DNA of 64,000 nt from the NCBI RefSeq assembly GCF_029227915.1, contig NC_079882.1, positions 16,506,501 to 16,570,500 of the forward strand, written 5' to 3'. Position 1 is the first letter of the stretch. Each line of letters opens with the position of its first letter. Below the pieces are notes generated by a model that was given only the letters and a program-made list of their open reading frames with translations, did not search any database and was not told the DNA's origin. The translations under genes were made by a program, and so were the position numbers. Shown one piece after another: positions 37,427-50,600 of this stretch. The DNA comes from Hydractinia symbiolongicarpus. Lineage: Eukaryota; Cnidaria; Hydrozoa; Anthoathecata; Hydractiniidae.

Positions 37427-38640
37427 AACTACGTGCACAGTCCTATAAGGGCTGTAATATGGCCTTTTGCAGTCTAATAAAGGCCTCACACGTAAATCAC
37501 GTGGTTCCAATTGTCTGTGCAGGTTACCATTGGACTATTACTTCCAGTCTCAACGCGCTACAGCGTCCCAAGTCATTTTCATTAGCGCCGTTGCCTTACA
37601 ACACTCTTAACTACGTGCACAGTCCTATAAAGGCTGCAATATGGCCTTTTGCAGTCTAATAAAGGCCTCACACGTAAATCACGTGGTTCCGTTTGTCTGT
37701 GCAGGTTACCATTGGACTATTACTTCCAGTATCAATGCGCTACAGCGTCCCAAGTCATTTTCATTAGCGCCGTTGCCTTACAACACTCTTAACTACGTGC
37801 ACAGTCCCATAAAGGCTGTAATATGGCCTTTTGCAGTCTAATAAAGGCCTCACACGTAAATCACGTGGTTCCTTTTGTCTGTGTAGGTTACCATTGGACT
37901 ATTACTTCCAGTCTCAATGCGCTACAGCGTCCCAAGTCATTTTCATTAGCGCCGTTGCGTTAAAACACTCTTAACTACGTCCACAGTCCTATAAAGGCTG
38001 TAATGTGGCCTTTTGCAGTCTAATAAAGGCCTCACACGTAAATCACGTGGTTCCATTTGTCTGTGCAGGTTACCATTGGACTATTACTTCCAGTCTCAAT
38101 GCGCTACAGCGTCCCAAGTCATTTTCATTAGCGCCGTTGCCTTACAACACTCTTAACTACGTGCACAGTTCCGATAAAGGCTGTAATATGGCCTTTTGCA
38201 GACTAATAAAGGCCTCACACGTAAGTCACGTGGTTTCACCGGTCTGCGCAGGCTACCATTGGCCTAGTCCTTCCAGTCTCAATGCGCTACAACGTCCCAG
38301 ATCTTTTTCATCAGCGCCGTTGCATTAGAACACTCTTAACTACGTGCAGAGTCCTATAAAGGCTGTAATTTGGCCTTTTGCAGTCTAATAAAGGCCTCAC
38401 ACGTAAATCACGTGGTTCCATCTGCCTGTGCAGGTTACCATTGGACTATTACTTCCAGTCTCAATGCGCTACAACGTCTCAAGTCGTTTTCATTGGCGCC
38501 GTTGCCTTAAGAGACTCTTAACTACGTGCACAGTCCTATAAAGGCTGTAATATGGCCCTTTGCTGTCTAATAAAGGCCTCACACGTTAATCGCTCTGCGC
38601 AGGTCACCATTGGCCTAGTACTTCCAGTCTCAATACGCTA
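37427..38640 (+). repeat. 1,442-bp-period unit, copy 2 with one extra monomer
   Basis: This repeats 35,985-37,040 up to about 38,270, contains one extra 182-bp monomer, then matches again at a 1,624-bp offset through the E-box-deleted monomer near 38,590. It then joins block E. Confidence 0.75.
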
Positions 38641-39870
38641 CAACGTCCCAAGTCGTTTTCATTATCGCTGTTGCCTTACAACACTCTTAAATACGTGCAC
38701 AGTCCTATAAAGGCTGTAATATGGCCTTTAGCAGTCTAATAAAGGCTTCACACGTAAATCACGTTGTTTCACCTGCCTGCGCAGGTTACCATTGGCCTAG
38801 TCCTTCCAGTTTCAATGTGCTACAACGTCCCAAGTCGTTTTCATTAGCGCCGTTGGTTTACAACACTCTTAACTACGTTCACAGTCCTATAAAGGCTGTA
38901 ATATGGCCTTTTGTAGTCTAATAGAGGCCTCACACGTAAATCACGTGGTTCCATCTGCCTGTGCAGGTTACCATTGGACTAGTCGTTCCAGTGTCAATGT
39001 CCCAATGTCCCAAGTCGTTTTCATTATTGCTGTTGCCTTACAACACTCTTAAATACATGCACAGTCCTATAAAGGCTGTAATATGGCCTTTTACAGTCTC
39101 ATAAAGGCCTCACACGTAAATCAAATGGTTTCACCGGTCTGCGCAGGTTACCATTGGCCTAGTCCTTCCAATTTCAATGCGTATCAACGTCCCAAGTCGT
39201 TTTCATTAGCGCCGTTGCCCTACAACACTCGTAACTACGTGCACAGTCCTATAAAGGCTGTATTTTGGCCTTTTGCAGTCTAGTAAAGGCTTTATACGTA
39301 AATCACGTGGTTTCACCTGCCTGCGCAGGTTACCATTGGTCTAGTCCTTCCAGTCTCCATGTGCTACAACGCCCCAAGTCGTTTTCATTAGCGCTGTTGC
39401 CTTACAACACTCTTAACTACGTGAACAGTCCTATAAAAGCTGTAATTTGGCCTTTTGCAGTCTAATAGAGGCCTCGCACGTAAATCACGTGGTTCCATCT
39501 GCCTGTGCAGGTTACCATTGGACTAGTCGTTCCAGTGTCAATGCGCTACAACCTCCCAAGACGGTTTCATTAGCGCTGTTGCTTTACAACACTCTTAACT
39601 ACGTGCACAGTCCTATAAAGGCTGTAATATGTCCTTTTACAGTCTCATAAAGGCCTCACACGTAAATCAAATGGTTTCACCGGTCTGCGCAGGTTACCAT
39701 CGGACTATTCCTTCCAGTCTAAATGCGCTACAACGTCTCAAGTCGTTTTCATTATCGCTGTTGCCTTACAACACTCTTAAATACGTGCACAGTCCTATAA
39801 AGGCTGTAATATGGCCTTTTTCAGTCTAATAATGGCTTCATACGTAAATCACGTGGTTTCACCTGCCTGC
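38640..39870 (+). repeat. Block E: displaced copy of block B segment
   Basis: Monomers at 38,721, 39,265 and 39,447 match 14,897, 15,441 and 15,623 at a constant 23,824-bp offset. The monomer at 39,629 matches 16,299 at 23,330 bp, exactly 494 less. This copy therefore shows the arrangement before the 494-bp duplication. Near 39,870 it switches to a segment resembling the 19,646 region, followed by a 185-bp CTT-insertion monomer at about 39,990. Confidence 0.85.
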
Positions 39871-40177
39871 GCAGGTTACCATTGGACTATTCCTTCCAGT
39901 CTCAATACACTACAACGTTTCAAGTGGTTTTCCTTAGCTCCGTGGCCTTAGAACACTCTTAACTACCTGCACAGTCCTATAAAGGCTGTAATATGGCCTT
40001 TTGCGGTCTAATAAAGGACTCACACGAAAATCACGTGGTTTCACATGTCTGCGCAGGTTACCATTGATATAGTCCTTACAGTCTCAATGCGCTACAACGT
40101 CCCAAGTCGTTTTCATTAGCGCCATTGCTTTACAACACTCTTAACTCTTACGTGCACAGTCCTATAAAGGCTGTAAT

Positions 40178-43100
40178 ATGGCCTTTTGCAGTCTAATAAA
40201 GGCCTCACACGTAAATCACGTGGCTTCACCGGTCTGCGCAGGTTACCATTGGCCTAGTCCTTCCAATTTCAATGCGCTACAACGTCCCAAGTCGTTTTCA
40301 TTAGCGCCGTTGCCCTACAACACTCGTAACTACGTGCACAGTCCTATAAAGGCTGTATTTTGGCCTTTTGCAGTCTAGTAAAGTCCTCACACGTAAATCA
40401 CGTGGTTTCACCGGTCTGCGCAGGTCACCATTGGCCTAGTCCTTCCAGTCTCAATGCGCTACAACGTCTCAAGTCGTTTTCATTAGCGCCGTTGCTTTAC
40501 AACACTCTTAACTACGTGCACAGTCCTATAAAGGCTGTAGTATTGCCCTTTGCAGTTTAATAAAGGCCTCACACGTTAATCACGTGGTTTCACCGGTCTG
40601 CGCAGGTCACCATTGGCCTAGTCCTTCCAGTCTCAATGTGCTACAACGTCCCAAGTCGTTTTCATTAGCGCCGTTGCTTTACAACACTCTTCACTACGTG
40701 CACAGTCCTATAAAGGCTGTAATATGGCCTTTTGCAGTCTAATAAAGTCCTCACACGTAAATCACGTGGTTCCATCTGCCTGCGCAGGTTATCATTGGAC
40801 TATTCCTTCCAGTCTCAATGCACTACAACGTTCCAATGGGTTTTCCTTACCGCCGTGGTCTTAGAACACTCTTAACTACCTGCACAGTCCTATAAAGGCT
40901 GTAATATGGCTTTTTGCAGTCTAATAAAGGCCTCACACGTAAATCACGTGGTTTCACCTGTCTGCGCAGGTTACCATTGGCCTAGTCCTTACAGTTTCAA
41001 TGCGCCACAACGTCCCAAGTCGTTTTCAATGGCGCCGTTGCTTTACAACACTCTTAACTACGTGCATAGTCCTATAAAGGCTGTAATATGGCCTTTTGCA
41101 GTCTAATAAAGGTTTCACACGTAAATCACGTGTTTTCACATGCCTGCGCAGGTTACCATTGGCCTAATCCTTCCAGTCTCAATGTGCTACAACGTCTCAA
41201 GTCGTTTTCATTAGCGCCGTTGCCTTAAGACACTCTTAACTACGTGCACAGTCCTATAAAGGCTGTAATATGGCCCTTTGCAGTCTAATAAAGGCCTCAC
41301 ACGTTAATCACGTGGTTTCAGCGATCTGCGCAGGTCACCATTGACCTAGTCCTTCCAGTCTTAATGCGCTACAACGTTCCAAGTGGTTTTCCTTAGAGCC
41401 GTGGTCTTAGAACACTCTTAACTACCTGCACAGTCCTATAAAGGCTGTAATATGGCCCTTTGCAGTCTAATAAAGACCTCACACGTAAATCACGTGGTTT
41501 CACCTGTCTGCGCAGGTTACCATTGGCCTAGTCCTTACAGTCTCAATGCGCTACGACGTCCCAAGTATTTTTCATTAGCGCCGTTGCCTTAAAACACTCT
41601 TAGGTACGTACACATTCCTATAAAGACTGTAATTTGGCCTTTTGCAGTCTAATAAAGGCCTCACACGTAAATCACGTAGTTCCATCTGCCTGTGCAGGTT
41701 ACCATTGGACTTGTCGTTCCAGTCTCAATGCGCTACAACGTCCAAAGTCGTTTTCATTAGCGCCGTTGCTTTACAACACTCTTAACTACCTGCACCGTCC
41801 TATAAAGGCTGTAATATGGCCTTTTGCAATCTAATAAAGGCTTCACACGTAAATCACGTGGTTTCACCTACCTGCGCAGGTTACCATTGGCCTAGTCCTT
41901 CCAGTCTCAATGTGCTACAACGTCTCAAGTCGTTTTCATTAGCGCCGTTGCCTTAAGACATTCTTAACTACGTGCACAGTCCTATAAAGGCTGTAATATG
42001 GCCCTTTGCAGTCTAAAAAAGGCCTCACACATTAATCACGTGGTTTCACCGGTCTGCGCAGGTCACCATTGACCTAGTCCTTCCAGTCTCAATGCGCTTC
42101 AACGTTCCAAGTGGTTTTCATTAGCGCCGTTGCCTTAAGACACTCTTAACTACGTGCACAGTCCTATAAAGGCTGTAATATGGCCCTTTGCAGTCTAAAA
42201 AAGGCCTCACACATTAATCACGTGGTTTCACCGGTCTGCGCAGGTCACCATTGACCTAGTCCTTCCAGTCTCAATGCGCTTCAACGTTCCAAGTGGTTTT
42301 CCTTAGCGCCGTAGTCTTAGAACACTCTTAACTACCTGCACAGTCCTATAAAGGCTGTAATATGGCCTTTTGCAGTCTAATAAAGGCCTCACACGTTAAT
42401 CACGTGGCTTCAGCGGTCTGCGCAGGTCACCATTGACCTAGTCCTTCCAGTCTTAATGCGCTACAACGTTCCAAGTGGTTTTCCTTAGAGCCGTGGTCTT
42501 AGAACACTCTTAACTACCTGCACAGTCCTATAAAGGCTGTAATATGGCCTTTTGCAGTCTAATAAAGGCCTCACACGTTAATCACGTGGTTTCAGCGGTC
42601 TGCGCAGGTCACCATTGACCTAGTCCTTCCAGTCTTAATGCGCTACAACGTTCCAAGTGGTTTTCCTTAGAGCCGTGGTCTTAGAACACTCTTAACTACC
42701 TGCACAGTCCTATAAAGGCTGTAATATGGCCCTTTGCAGTCTAATAAAGACCTCACACGTAAATCACGTGGTTTCACCTGTCTGCGCAGGTTACCATTGG
42801 CCTAGTCCTTACAGTCTCAATGCGCTACGACGTCCCAAGTCGTTTTCATTAGCGCCGTTGCCTTACAACACTCTTAGGTACGTGCACATTCCTATAAAGA
42901 CTGTAATTTGGCCTTTTGCAGTCTAATAAAGGCCTCACACGTAAATCACGTAGTTCCATCTGCCTGTGCAGGTTACCATTGGACTTGTCGTTCCAGTCTC
43001 AATGCGCTACAACGTCCAAAGTCGTTTTCATTAGCGCCGTTGCTTTACAACACTCTTAACTACGTGCACCGTCCTATAAAGGCTGTAATATGGCCTTTTG

Positions 43101-43820
43101 CAGTCTAATAAAGGCTTCACACGTAAATCACGTGGTTTCACCTACCTGCGCAGGTTACCATTGGCATAGTCCTTCCATTCTCAATGTGCTACAACGTCTC
43201 AAGTCGTTTTCATTAGCGCCATTGCCTTAAGACACTCTTACCTACGTGCACAGTCCTATAAAGGTTGTAATATGGCCCTTTGCAGTCTAATAAAGGCGTC
43301 ACACATTAATCACGTGGTTTCACCGGTCTGCGCAGGTCACCATTGACCTAGTCCTTCCAGTCTCAATGCGCTTCAACGTTCCAAGTGGTTTTCATTAGCG
43401 CCGTAGTCTTAGAACACTCTTAGCTACCTGCACAGTCCTATAAAGGCTGTAATATGGCCTTTTGCAGTCTAATAAAGACCTCACACGTTAATCACGTGGT
43501 TTCACCGGTCTGCGCAGGTTACCATTGCCCTAGTCCTTATAGTCTCAATGCGCTACAACGTTCCAAGTGGTTTTCCTTAGCGCCGTGGTCTTAGTACACT
43601 CTTAACTACCTGCACAGTCCTATAAAGGCTGTAATATGTCCTTTTGCAGTCTAATAAAGACCTCACACGTAAATCACGTGGTTTCACATGTCTGCGCAGG
43701 TTACCATTGGTCTAGTCTTTACAGTCTCAATGCGCTACAACGTCCCAAGTCATTTTCATTAGCGCCATTGCTTTACAACACTCTTAACTCTTACGTGCAC
43801 AGTCCTATAAAGGCTGTAAT
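40178..43820 (+). repeat. Block F higher-order unit, copy 1 (3,643 bp)
   Basis: The unit starts with a distinctive monomer whose frame encodes NTRNYVHS and KAVFWPF. Landmarks at 40,178, 40,906 and 41,634 recur 3,643 bp downstream. 3,643 is 20 x 182 + 3, and the extra 3 bp are the CTT insertion in the 43,636 monomer. Inside it, two adjacent monomers with GTCTAAAAAAGGCCTCACAC (about 42,000 and 42,182) and two with TTCAGCGGTCTGCGC (about 42,360 and 42,542) are single-monomer tandem duplications. Confidence 0.85.
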
Positions 43821-46550
43821 ATGGCCTTTTGCAGTCTAATAAAGGCCTCACACGTAAATCACGTGGTTTCACCGGTCTGCGCAGGTTACCATTGGCCTAG
43901 TCCTTCCAATTTCAAGGCGCTACAACGTCCCAAATCGTTTTCATTAGCGCCGTTGCCCTACAACACTCGTAACTACGTGCACAGTCCTATAAAGGCTGTA
44001 TTTTGGCCTTTTGCAGTCTAGTAAAGGCTTTATACGTAAATCACGTGGTTTCACCTGCCTGCGCAGGTTACCATTGGTCTAGTCCTTCCAGTCTCCATGA
44101 GGTACAACGTCTCAAGTCGTTTTCATTAGCGCCGTTGCCTTAAGACACTCTTAACTACGTGCACAGTCCTATAAAGGCTGTAGTATTGCCCTTTGCAGAA
44201 TAATAAAGGCCTCACACTTTAATCACGTGGTTTCACCGGTCTGCGCAGGTCACCATTGGCCTAGTCCTTCCAGTCTCAATGTGCTACAACGTCCCAAGTC
44301 GTTTTCATTAGCGCCGTTGCTTTACAACACTCTTAACTACGTGCACAGTCCTATAAAGGCTGTAATATGGCCTTTTGCAGTCTAATAAAGTCCTCACACG
44401 TAAATCATGTGGTTCCATCTGCCTGCGCAGGTTACCATTGGACTATTCCTTCCAGTCTCAATGCACTACAACGTTCCAAGTGGTTTTCCTTAGCGCCGTG
44501 GTCTTAGAACACTCTTAACTACCAGCACAGTCCTATAAAGGCTGTAATATGGCTTTTTGCAGTCTAATAAAGGCCTCACACGTAAATCACGTGGTTTCAC
44601 CTGTCTGCGCAGGTTACCATTGGCCTAGTCTTTACAGTCTCAATGCGCTACAACGTCCCAAGTCGTTTTCAATGGCGCCGTTGCTTTACAACACTCTTAA
44701 CTACGTGCATAGTCCTATAAAGGCTGTAATATGGCCTTTTGCAGTCTAATAAAGGTTTCACACGTAAATCACGTGTTTTCACATGCCTGCGCAGGTTACC
44801 ATTGGCCTAATCCTTCCAGTCTCAATGTGCTACAACGTCTCAAGTCGTTTTCATTAGCGCCATTGCCTTAAGACACTCTTAACTACGTGCACAGTCCTAT
44901 AAAGGCTGTAATATGGCCCTTTGCAGTCTAATAAAGGCCTCACACGTTAATCACGTGGTTTCACCGGTCTGCGCAGGTCACCATTGAACTAGTCCTTCCA
45001 GTCTTAATGCGCTACAACGTTCCAAGTGGTTTTCCTTAGAGCCGTGGTCTTAGAACACTCTTAACTACCTGCACAGTCCTATAAAGGCTGTAATATGGCC
45101 CTTTGCAGTCTAATAAAGACCTCACACGTAAATCATGTGGTTTCACCTGTCTGCGCAGGTTACCATTGGCCTAGTCCTTACAGTCTCAATGCGCTACGGC
45201 GTCCCAAGTCGTTTTCATTAGCGCCGTTGCCTTACAACACTCTTAAGTACGTGCACATTCCTATAAAGACTGTAATTTGGCCTTTTGCAGTCTAATAAAG
45301 GCCTCACACGTAAATCATGTAGTTCCATCTGCCTGTGCAGGTTACCATTGGACTTGTCGTTCCAGTCTCAATGCGCTACAACGTCCAAAGTCGTTTTCAT
45401 TAGCGCCGTTGCTTTACAACACTCTTAACTACGTGCACAGTCCTATAAAGGCTGTAATATGGCCTTTTGCAGTCTAATAAAGGCTTCACACGTAAATCAC
45501 GTGGTTTCACCTACCTGCGCAGGTTACCATTGGCCTAGTCCTTCCAGTCTCAATGTGCTACAACGTCTCAAGTCGTTTTCATTAGCGCCGTTGCCTTAAG
45601 ACACCCTTAACTACGTGCACAGTCCTATAAAGGCTGTAGTATTGCCCTTTGCAGACTAATAAAGGCCTCACACGTTAATCACGTAGTTTCACCGGTCTGC
45701 GCAGGTCACCATTGGCCTAGTCCTTCCAGTCTCAATGCGCTACAACGTCTCAAGTCGTTTTCATTAGCGCCGTTGCTTTACAACACTCTTAACTACGTGC
45801 ACAGTCCTATAAAGGCTGTAGTATTGCCCTTTGCAGTTTAATAAAGGCCTCACACGTTAATCACGTGGTTTCACCGGTCTGCACAGGTCACCATTGGCCT
45901 AGTCCTTCCAGTCTCAATGTGCTACAACGTCCCAAGTCGTTTTCATTAGCGCCGTTGCTTTACAACACTCTTAACTACGTGCACAGTCCTATAAAGGCTG
46001 TAATATGGCCTTTTGCAGTCTAATAAAGTCCTCACACGTAAATCACGTGGTTTCACCCGCCTGCGCAGGTTACCATTGGACTATTCCTTCCAGTCTCAAT
46101 GCACTACAACGTTCCAAGTGGTTTTCCTTAGCGCCGTGGTCTTAGAACACTCTTAACTACCTGCACAGTCCTATAAAGGCTGTAATATGGCTTTTTGCAG
46201 TCTAATAAAGGCCTCACACGTAAATCACGTGGTTTCACCGGTCTGCGCAGGTTACCATTGGCCTAGTCCTTACAGTCTCAATGCGCTACAACGTCCCAAG
46301 TCGTTTTCAATGGCGCCGCAGCATTACAACACTCTTAACTACGTGCATAGTCCTATAAAGGCTGTAATATGGCCTTTTGCAGTCTAATAAAGGTTTCACA
46401 CGTAAATCACGTGTTTTCACATGCCTGCGCAGGTTACCATTGGCCTAATCCTTCCAGTCTCAATGTGCTACAACGTCTCAAGTCGTTTTCATTAGCGCCG
46501 TTGCCTTAAGACACTCTTAACTACGTGCACAGTCCTATAAAGGCTGTAAT

Positions 46551-47096
46551 ATGGCCCTTTGCAGTCAAATAAAGGCCTCACACGTTAATCACGTGGTTTC
46601 ACCGGCCTGCGCAGGTCACCATTGACCTAGTCCTTCCAGTCTTAATGCGCTACAACGTTCCAAGTGGTTTTCCTTAGAGCCGTGGTCTTAGAACACTCTT
46701 AACTAGCTGCACAGTCCTATAAAGGCTGTAATATGGCCCTTTGCAGTCTAATAAAGACCTCACACGTAAATCACGTGGTTTCACCTGTCTGCGCAGGTTA
46801 CCATTGGCCTAGTCCTTCCAGACTCAATGTGCTACAACGTCTCAAGTCGTTTTCATTAGCGCCGTTGCTTTACAACACTCTTAACTACGTGCACAGTCGT
46901 ATAAAGGCTGTAATATGGCCTTTTGCAGTCTAATAAAGTCCTCACACGTAAATCACGTGGTTCCATCTGCCTGCGCAGGTTACCATTGGACTATTCCTTC
47001 TAGTCTCAATGCACTACAACGTTCCAAGTGGTTTTTCTTAGCGCCGTGCTCTTAGAACACTCTTAACTACCTGCACAGTCCTATAAAGGCTGTAAT
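46551..47096 (+). repeat. 546-bp three-monomer tandem, copy 1
   Basis: Three monomers, starting with ATGGCCCTTTGCAGTCAAAT, are repeated directly downstream with no difference that I noticed. Such close identity points to one of the most recent duplications in the window. Confidence 0.88.
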
Positions 47097-47642
47097 ATGG
47101 CCCTTTGCAGTCAAATAAAGGCCTCACACGTTAATCACGTGGTTTCACCGGCCTGCGCAGGTCACCATTGACCTAGTCCTTCCAGTCTTAATGCGCTACA
47201 ACGTTCCAAGTGGTTTTCCTTAGAGCCGTGGTCTTAGAACACTCTTAACTAGCTGCACAGTCCTATAAAGGCTGTAATATGGCCCTTTGCAGTCTAATAA
47301 AGACCTCACACGTAAATCACGTGGTTTCACCTGTCTGCGCAGGTTACCATTGGCCTAGTCCTTCCAGACTCAATGTGCTACAACGTCTCAAGTCGTTTTC
47401 ATTAGCGCCGTTGCTTTACAACACTCTTAACTACGTGCACAGTCGTATAAAGGCTGTAATATGGCCTTTTGCAGTCTAATAAAGTCCTCACACGTAAATC
47501 ACGTGGTTCCATCTGCCTGCGCAGGTTACCATTGGACTATTCCTTCTAGTCTCAATGCACTACAACGTTCCAAGTGGTTTTTCTTAGCGCCGTGCTCTTA
47601 GAACACTCTTAACTACCTGCACAGTCCTATAAAGGCTGTAAT
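47097..47642 (+). repeat. 546-bp three-monomer tandem, copy 2
   Basis: This is a direct repeat of 46,551-47,096, including rare variants such as CTTAACTAGCTGCACAG and CACAGTCGTATAAAGG. It is exactly three monomers long and so was formed in register. Confidence 0.88.
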
Positions 47643-50600
47643 ATGGCCTTTTGCAGTCTAATAAAGGCCTCACACGTAAGTCACGTGGTTTCACCGATCT
47701 GTGCAGGTTACCATTGGCCTAGTCCTTCCAATTTTAATGCGCTACAACGTCCCAAGTCGTTTTCATTAGCCCCGTTGCCCTACAACACTCGTAACTACGT
47801 GCACAGTCCTATAAAGGCTGTATTTTGGCCTTTTGCAGTCTAGTAAAGGCTTTATACGTAAATCACGTGGTTTCACCTCCCTGCGCAGGTTACCATTGGT
47901 CTAGTCCTTCCAGTCTCCATGTGCTACTACGTCTCAAGTCGTTTTCATTAGCGCCGTTGCCTTAAGACACTCTTAACTACGTGCACAGTCCTATAAAGGC
48001 TGTAGTATTGCCCTTTGCCGACTAATAAAGGCCTCACACGTTAATCACGTGGTTTCACCGGTCTGCGCAGGTCACCATTGGCCTAGTCCTTCCAGTCTCA
48101 ATGCCCTACAACGTCTCAAGTCGTTTTCATTAGCGCCGTTGCTTTACAACACTCTTAACTACGTGCAGAGTCCTATAAGGGCTGTAGTATTGCCCTTTGC
48201 AGTTTAATAAAGGCCTCACACGTTAATCACGTGGTTCCATCTGCCTGCGCAGGTTACCATTGGACTATTCCTTCAAGCCTCAATGCACTACAACGTTCCA
48301 AGTGGTTTTCCTTAGCGCCGTGGTCTTAGAACACTCTTAACTACCTGCACAGTCCTATAAAGGCTGTAATATGGCTTTTTGCAGTCTAATAAAGGCCTCA
48401 CACGTAAATCACGTGGTTTCACCTGTCTGCGCAGGTTACCATTGGCCTAGTCCTTACAGTCTCAATGCGCTACAACGTCCCAAGTCGTTTTCAATGGCGC
48501 CGTTGCTTTACAACACTCTTAACTACGTGCATAGTCCTATAAAGGCTGTAATATGGCCTTTTGCAGTCTAATAAAGGTTTCACACGTAAATCACGTGTTT
48601 TCACATGCCTGCGCAGGTTAACATTGGCCTAATCCGTCCAGTCTCAATGTGCTACAATGTCTCAAGTCGTTTTCATTAGCGCCGTTGCCTTAAGACACTC
48701 TTAACTACGTGCACAGTCCTATAAAGGCTGTAATATGGCCCTTTGCAGTCTAATCTTTATTTTACACGTTAATCACGTGGTTTCACCGGTCTGCGCAGAT
48801 CACCATTGACCTAGTCCTTCCAATCTTAATGCGCTACAACGTTCCAAGTGGTTTTCCTTAGAGCCGTGGTCTTAGAACACTCTTAACTACCTGCACAGTC
48901 CTATAAAGGCTGTAATATGGCCCTTTGCAGTCTAATAAAGACCTCACACGTAAATCACGTGGTTTCACCTGTCTGCGCAGGTTACCATTGGCCTAGTCCT
49001 TACAGTCTCAATGCGCTACGACGTCCCAAGTCGTTTTCATTAGCGCCGTTGCCTTACAACACTCTTAAGTACGTGCACATTCCTATAAAGACTGTAATTT
49101 GGCCTTTTGCAGTCTATTAAAGGCCTCACACGTAAATCACGTAGTTCCATCTGCCTGTGCAGGTTACCATTGGACTTGTCGTTCCTGTCTCAATGCGCTA
49201 CAACGTCCAAAGTCGTTTTCATTAGCGCCGTTGCTTTACAACACTCTTAACTACGTGCACAGTCCTATAAAGGCTGTAATATGGCCTTTTGCAGTCTAAT
49301 AAAGGCTTCACACGTAAATCACGTGGTTTCACCTACCTGCGCAGGTTACCATTGGCCTAGTCCTTCCAGTCTCAATGTGCTACAACGTCTCAAGTCGTTT
49401 TCATTAGCCCCGTGGTCTTAGAACACTCTTAACTACCTGCACAGTCCTATTAAAGCTGTAATATGGCCTTTTGCAGTCTAATAAAGACCTCACACGTAAA
49501 TCACGTGGTTTCACCGGTCTGCGCAGGTTACCATTGCCCTAGTCCTTATAGTCTCAATGCGCTACAACGTTCCAAGTGGTTTTCCTTAGCGCCGTGTTCT
49601 TAGAACACTCTTAACTACCTGCACAGTCCTATAAAGGCTGTAATATGGCCTTTTGCAGTCTAATAAAGACCTCACACGTAAATCACGTGGTTTCACATGC
49701 CTGCGCAGGTTACCATTGGCCTAATCCTTCCAGTCTCAATGTGCTACAACGTCTCAAGTCGTTTTCATTAGCGCCGTTGCCTTAAGACACTCTTAACTAC
49801 GTGCACAGTCCTATAAAAGCTGTAATATGTCCCTTTGCAGTCTAATAAAGGCCTCACACATTAATCACGTGGTTTCACCGGTCTGCGCAGGTCACCATTG
49901 ACCTAGTCCTTCCAGTCTCAATGCGCTACAACGTTCCAAGTGGTTTTCCTTACCGCCGTGGTCTTAGGACACTCTTAACTACCTGCACAGTCCTATAAAG
50001 GCTGTAATATGGCCTTTTGCAGTCTAATAAAGACCTCACACGTAAATCACGTGGTTTCACCGGTATGCGCAGGTTACCATTGCCCTAGTCCTTATAGTCT
50101 CAATGCGGTACAACGTCCCAAGTCGTTTTCATTGGCGCCGTTGCTTTACAACACTCTTAACTACGTGCACAGTCCTATAAACGCTATAATATGGCCTTTT
50201 GCAGTCTAATAAAGGCTTCACACGTAAATCATGTGGTTTCACCTACCTGCGCAGGTTACCATTGGCCTAGTCCTTCCAGTCGCAATGTGCTACAACGTCT
50301 CAAGTCGTTTTCATTAGCGCCGTTGCCTTAAGACACTCTTAACTACGTGCACAGTCCTATAAAGGCTGTAATATGGCCCTTTGCAGTCTAATAAAGGCCT
50401 CACACGTTAATCACGTGGTTTCACCGGTCTGCGCAGGTCACCATTGACCTAGTCCTTCCAGTCTCAATGCGCTACAACGATCCAAGTGGTTTTCCTTAGC
50501 GCCGTGGTCTTAGAACACTCTTAACTACCTGCACAGTCCTATAAAGGCTGTAATATGGCCTTTTGCAGTCTAATAAAGAACTCACACGTAAATCACGTGG

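Larger units (their letters stand above)
30119..38640 (+). repeat. Block D: mosaic satellite region
   Basis: Monomers of several types alternate here, and nested duplications occur at offsets of 783, 2,294, 1,442 and 3,243 bp. Four monomers lack about 13-14 bp between CACACGTTAA and GGTCTGCGC, removing the E-box (near 33,720, 34,797, 36,965 and 38,590). One monomer near 33,230-33,322 is of block A type. The stretch 34,948-35,430 matches 15,097-15,580 of block B. No gene is seen. Confidence 0.83.
43821..47642 (+). repeat. Block F higher-order unit, copy 2 (3,822 bp)
   Basis: This begins with the same marker monomer. Landmarks at 44,549, 45,095 and 45,277 recur at 48,371, 48,917 and 49,099, an offset of 3,822 bp (21 x 182). 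It differs from copy 1 in its second half, where a 546-bp three-monomer block is tandemly duplicated (46,551-47,096 and 47,097-47,642). Confidence 0.85.
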
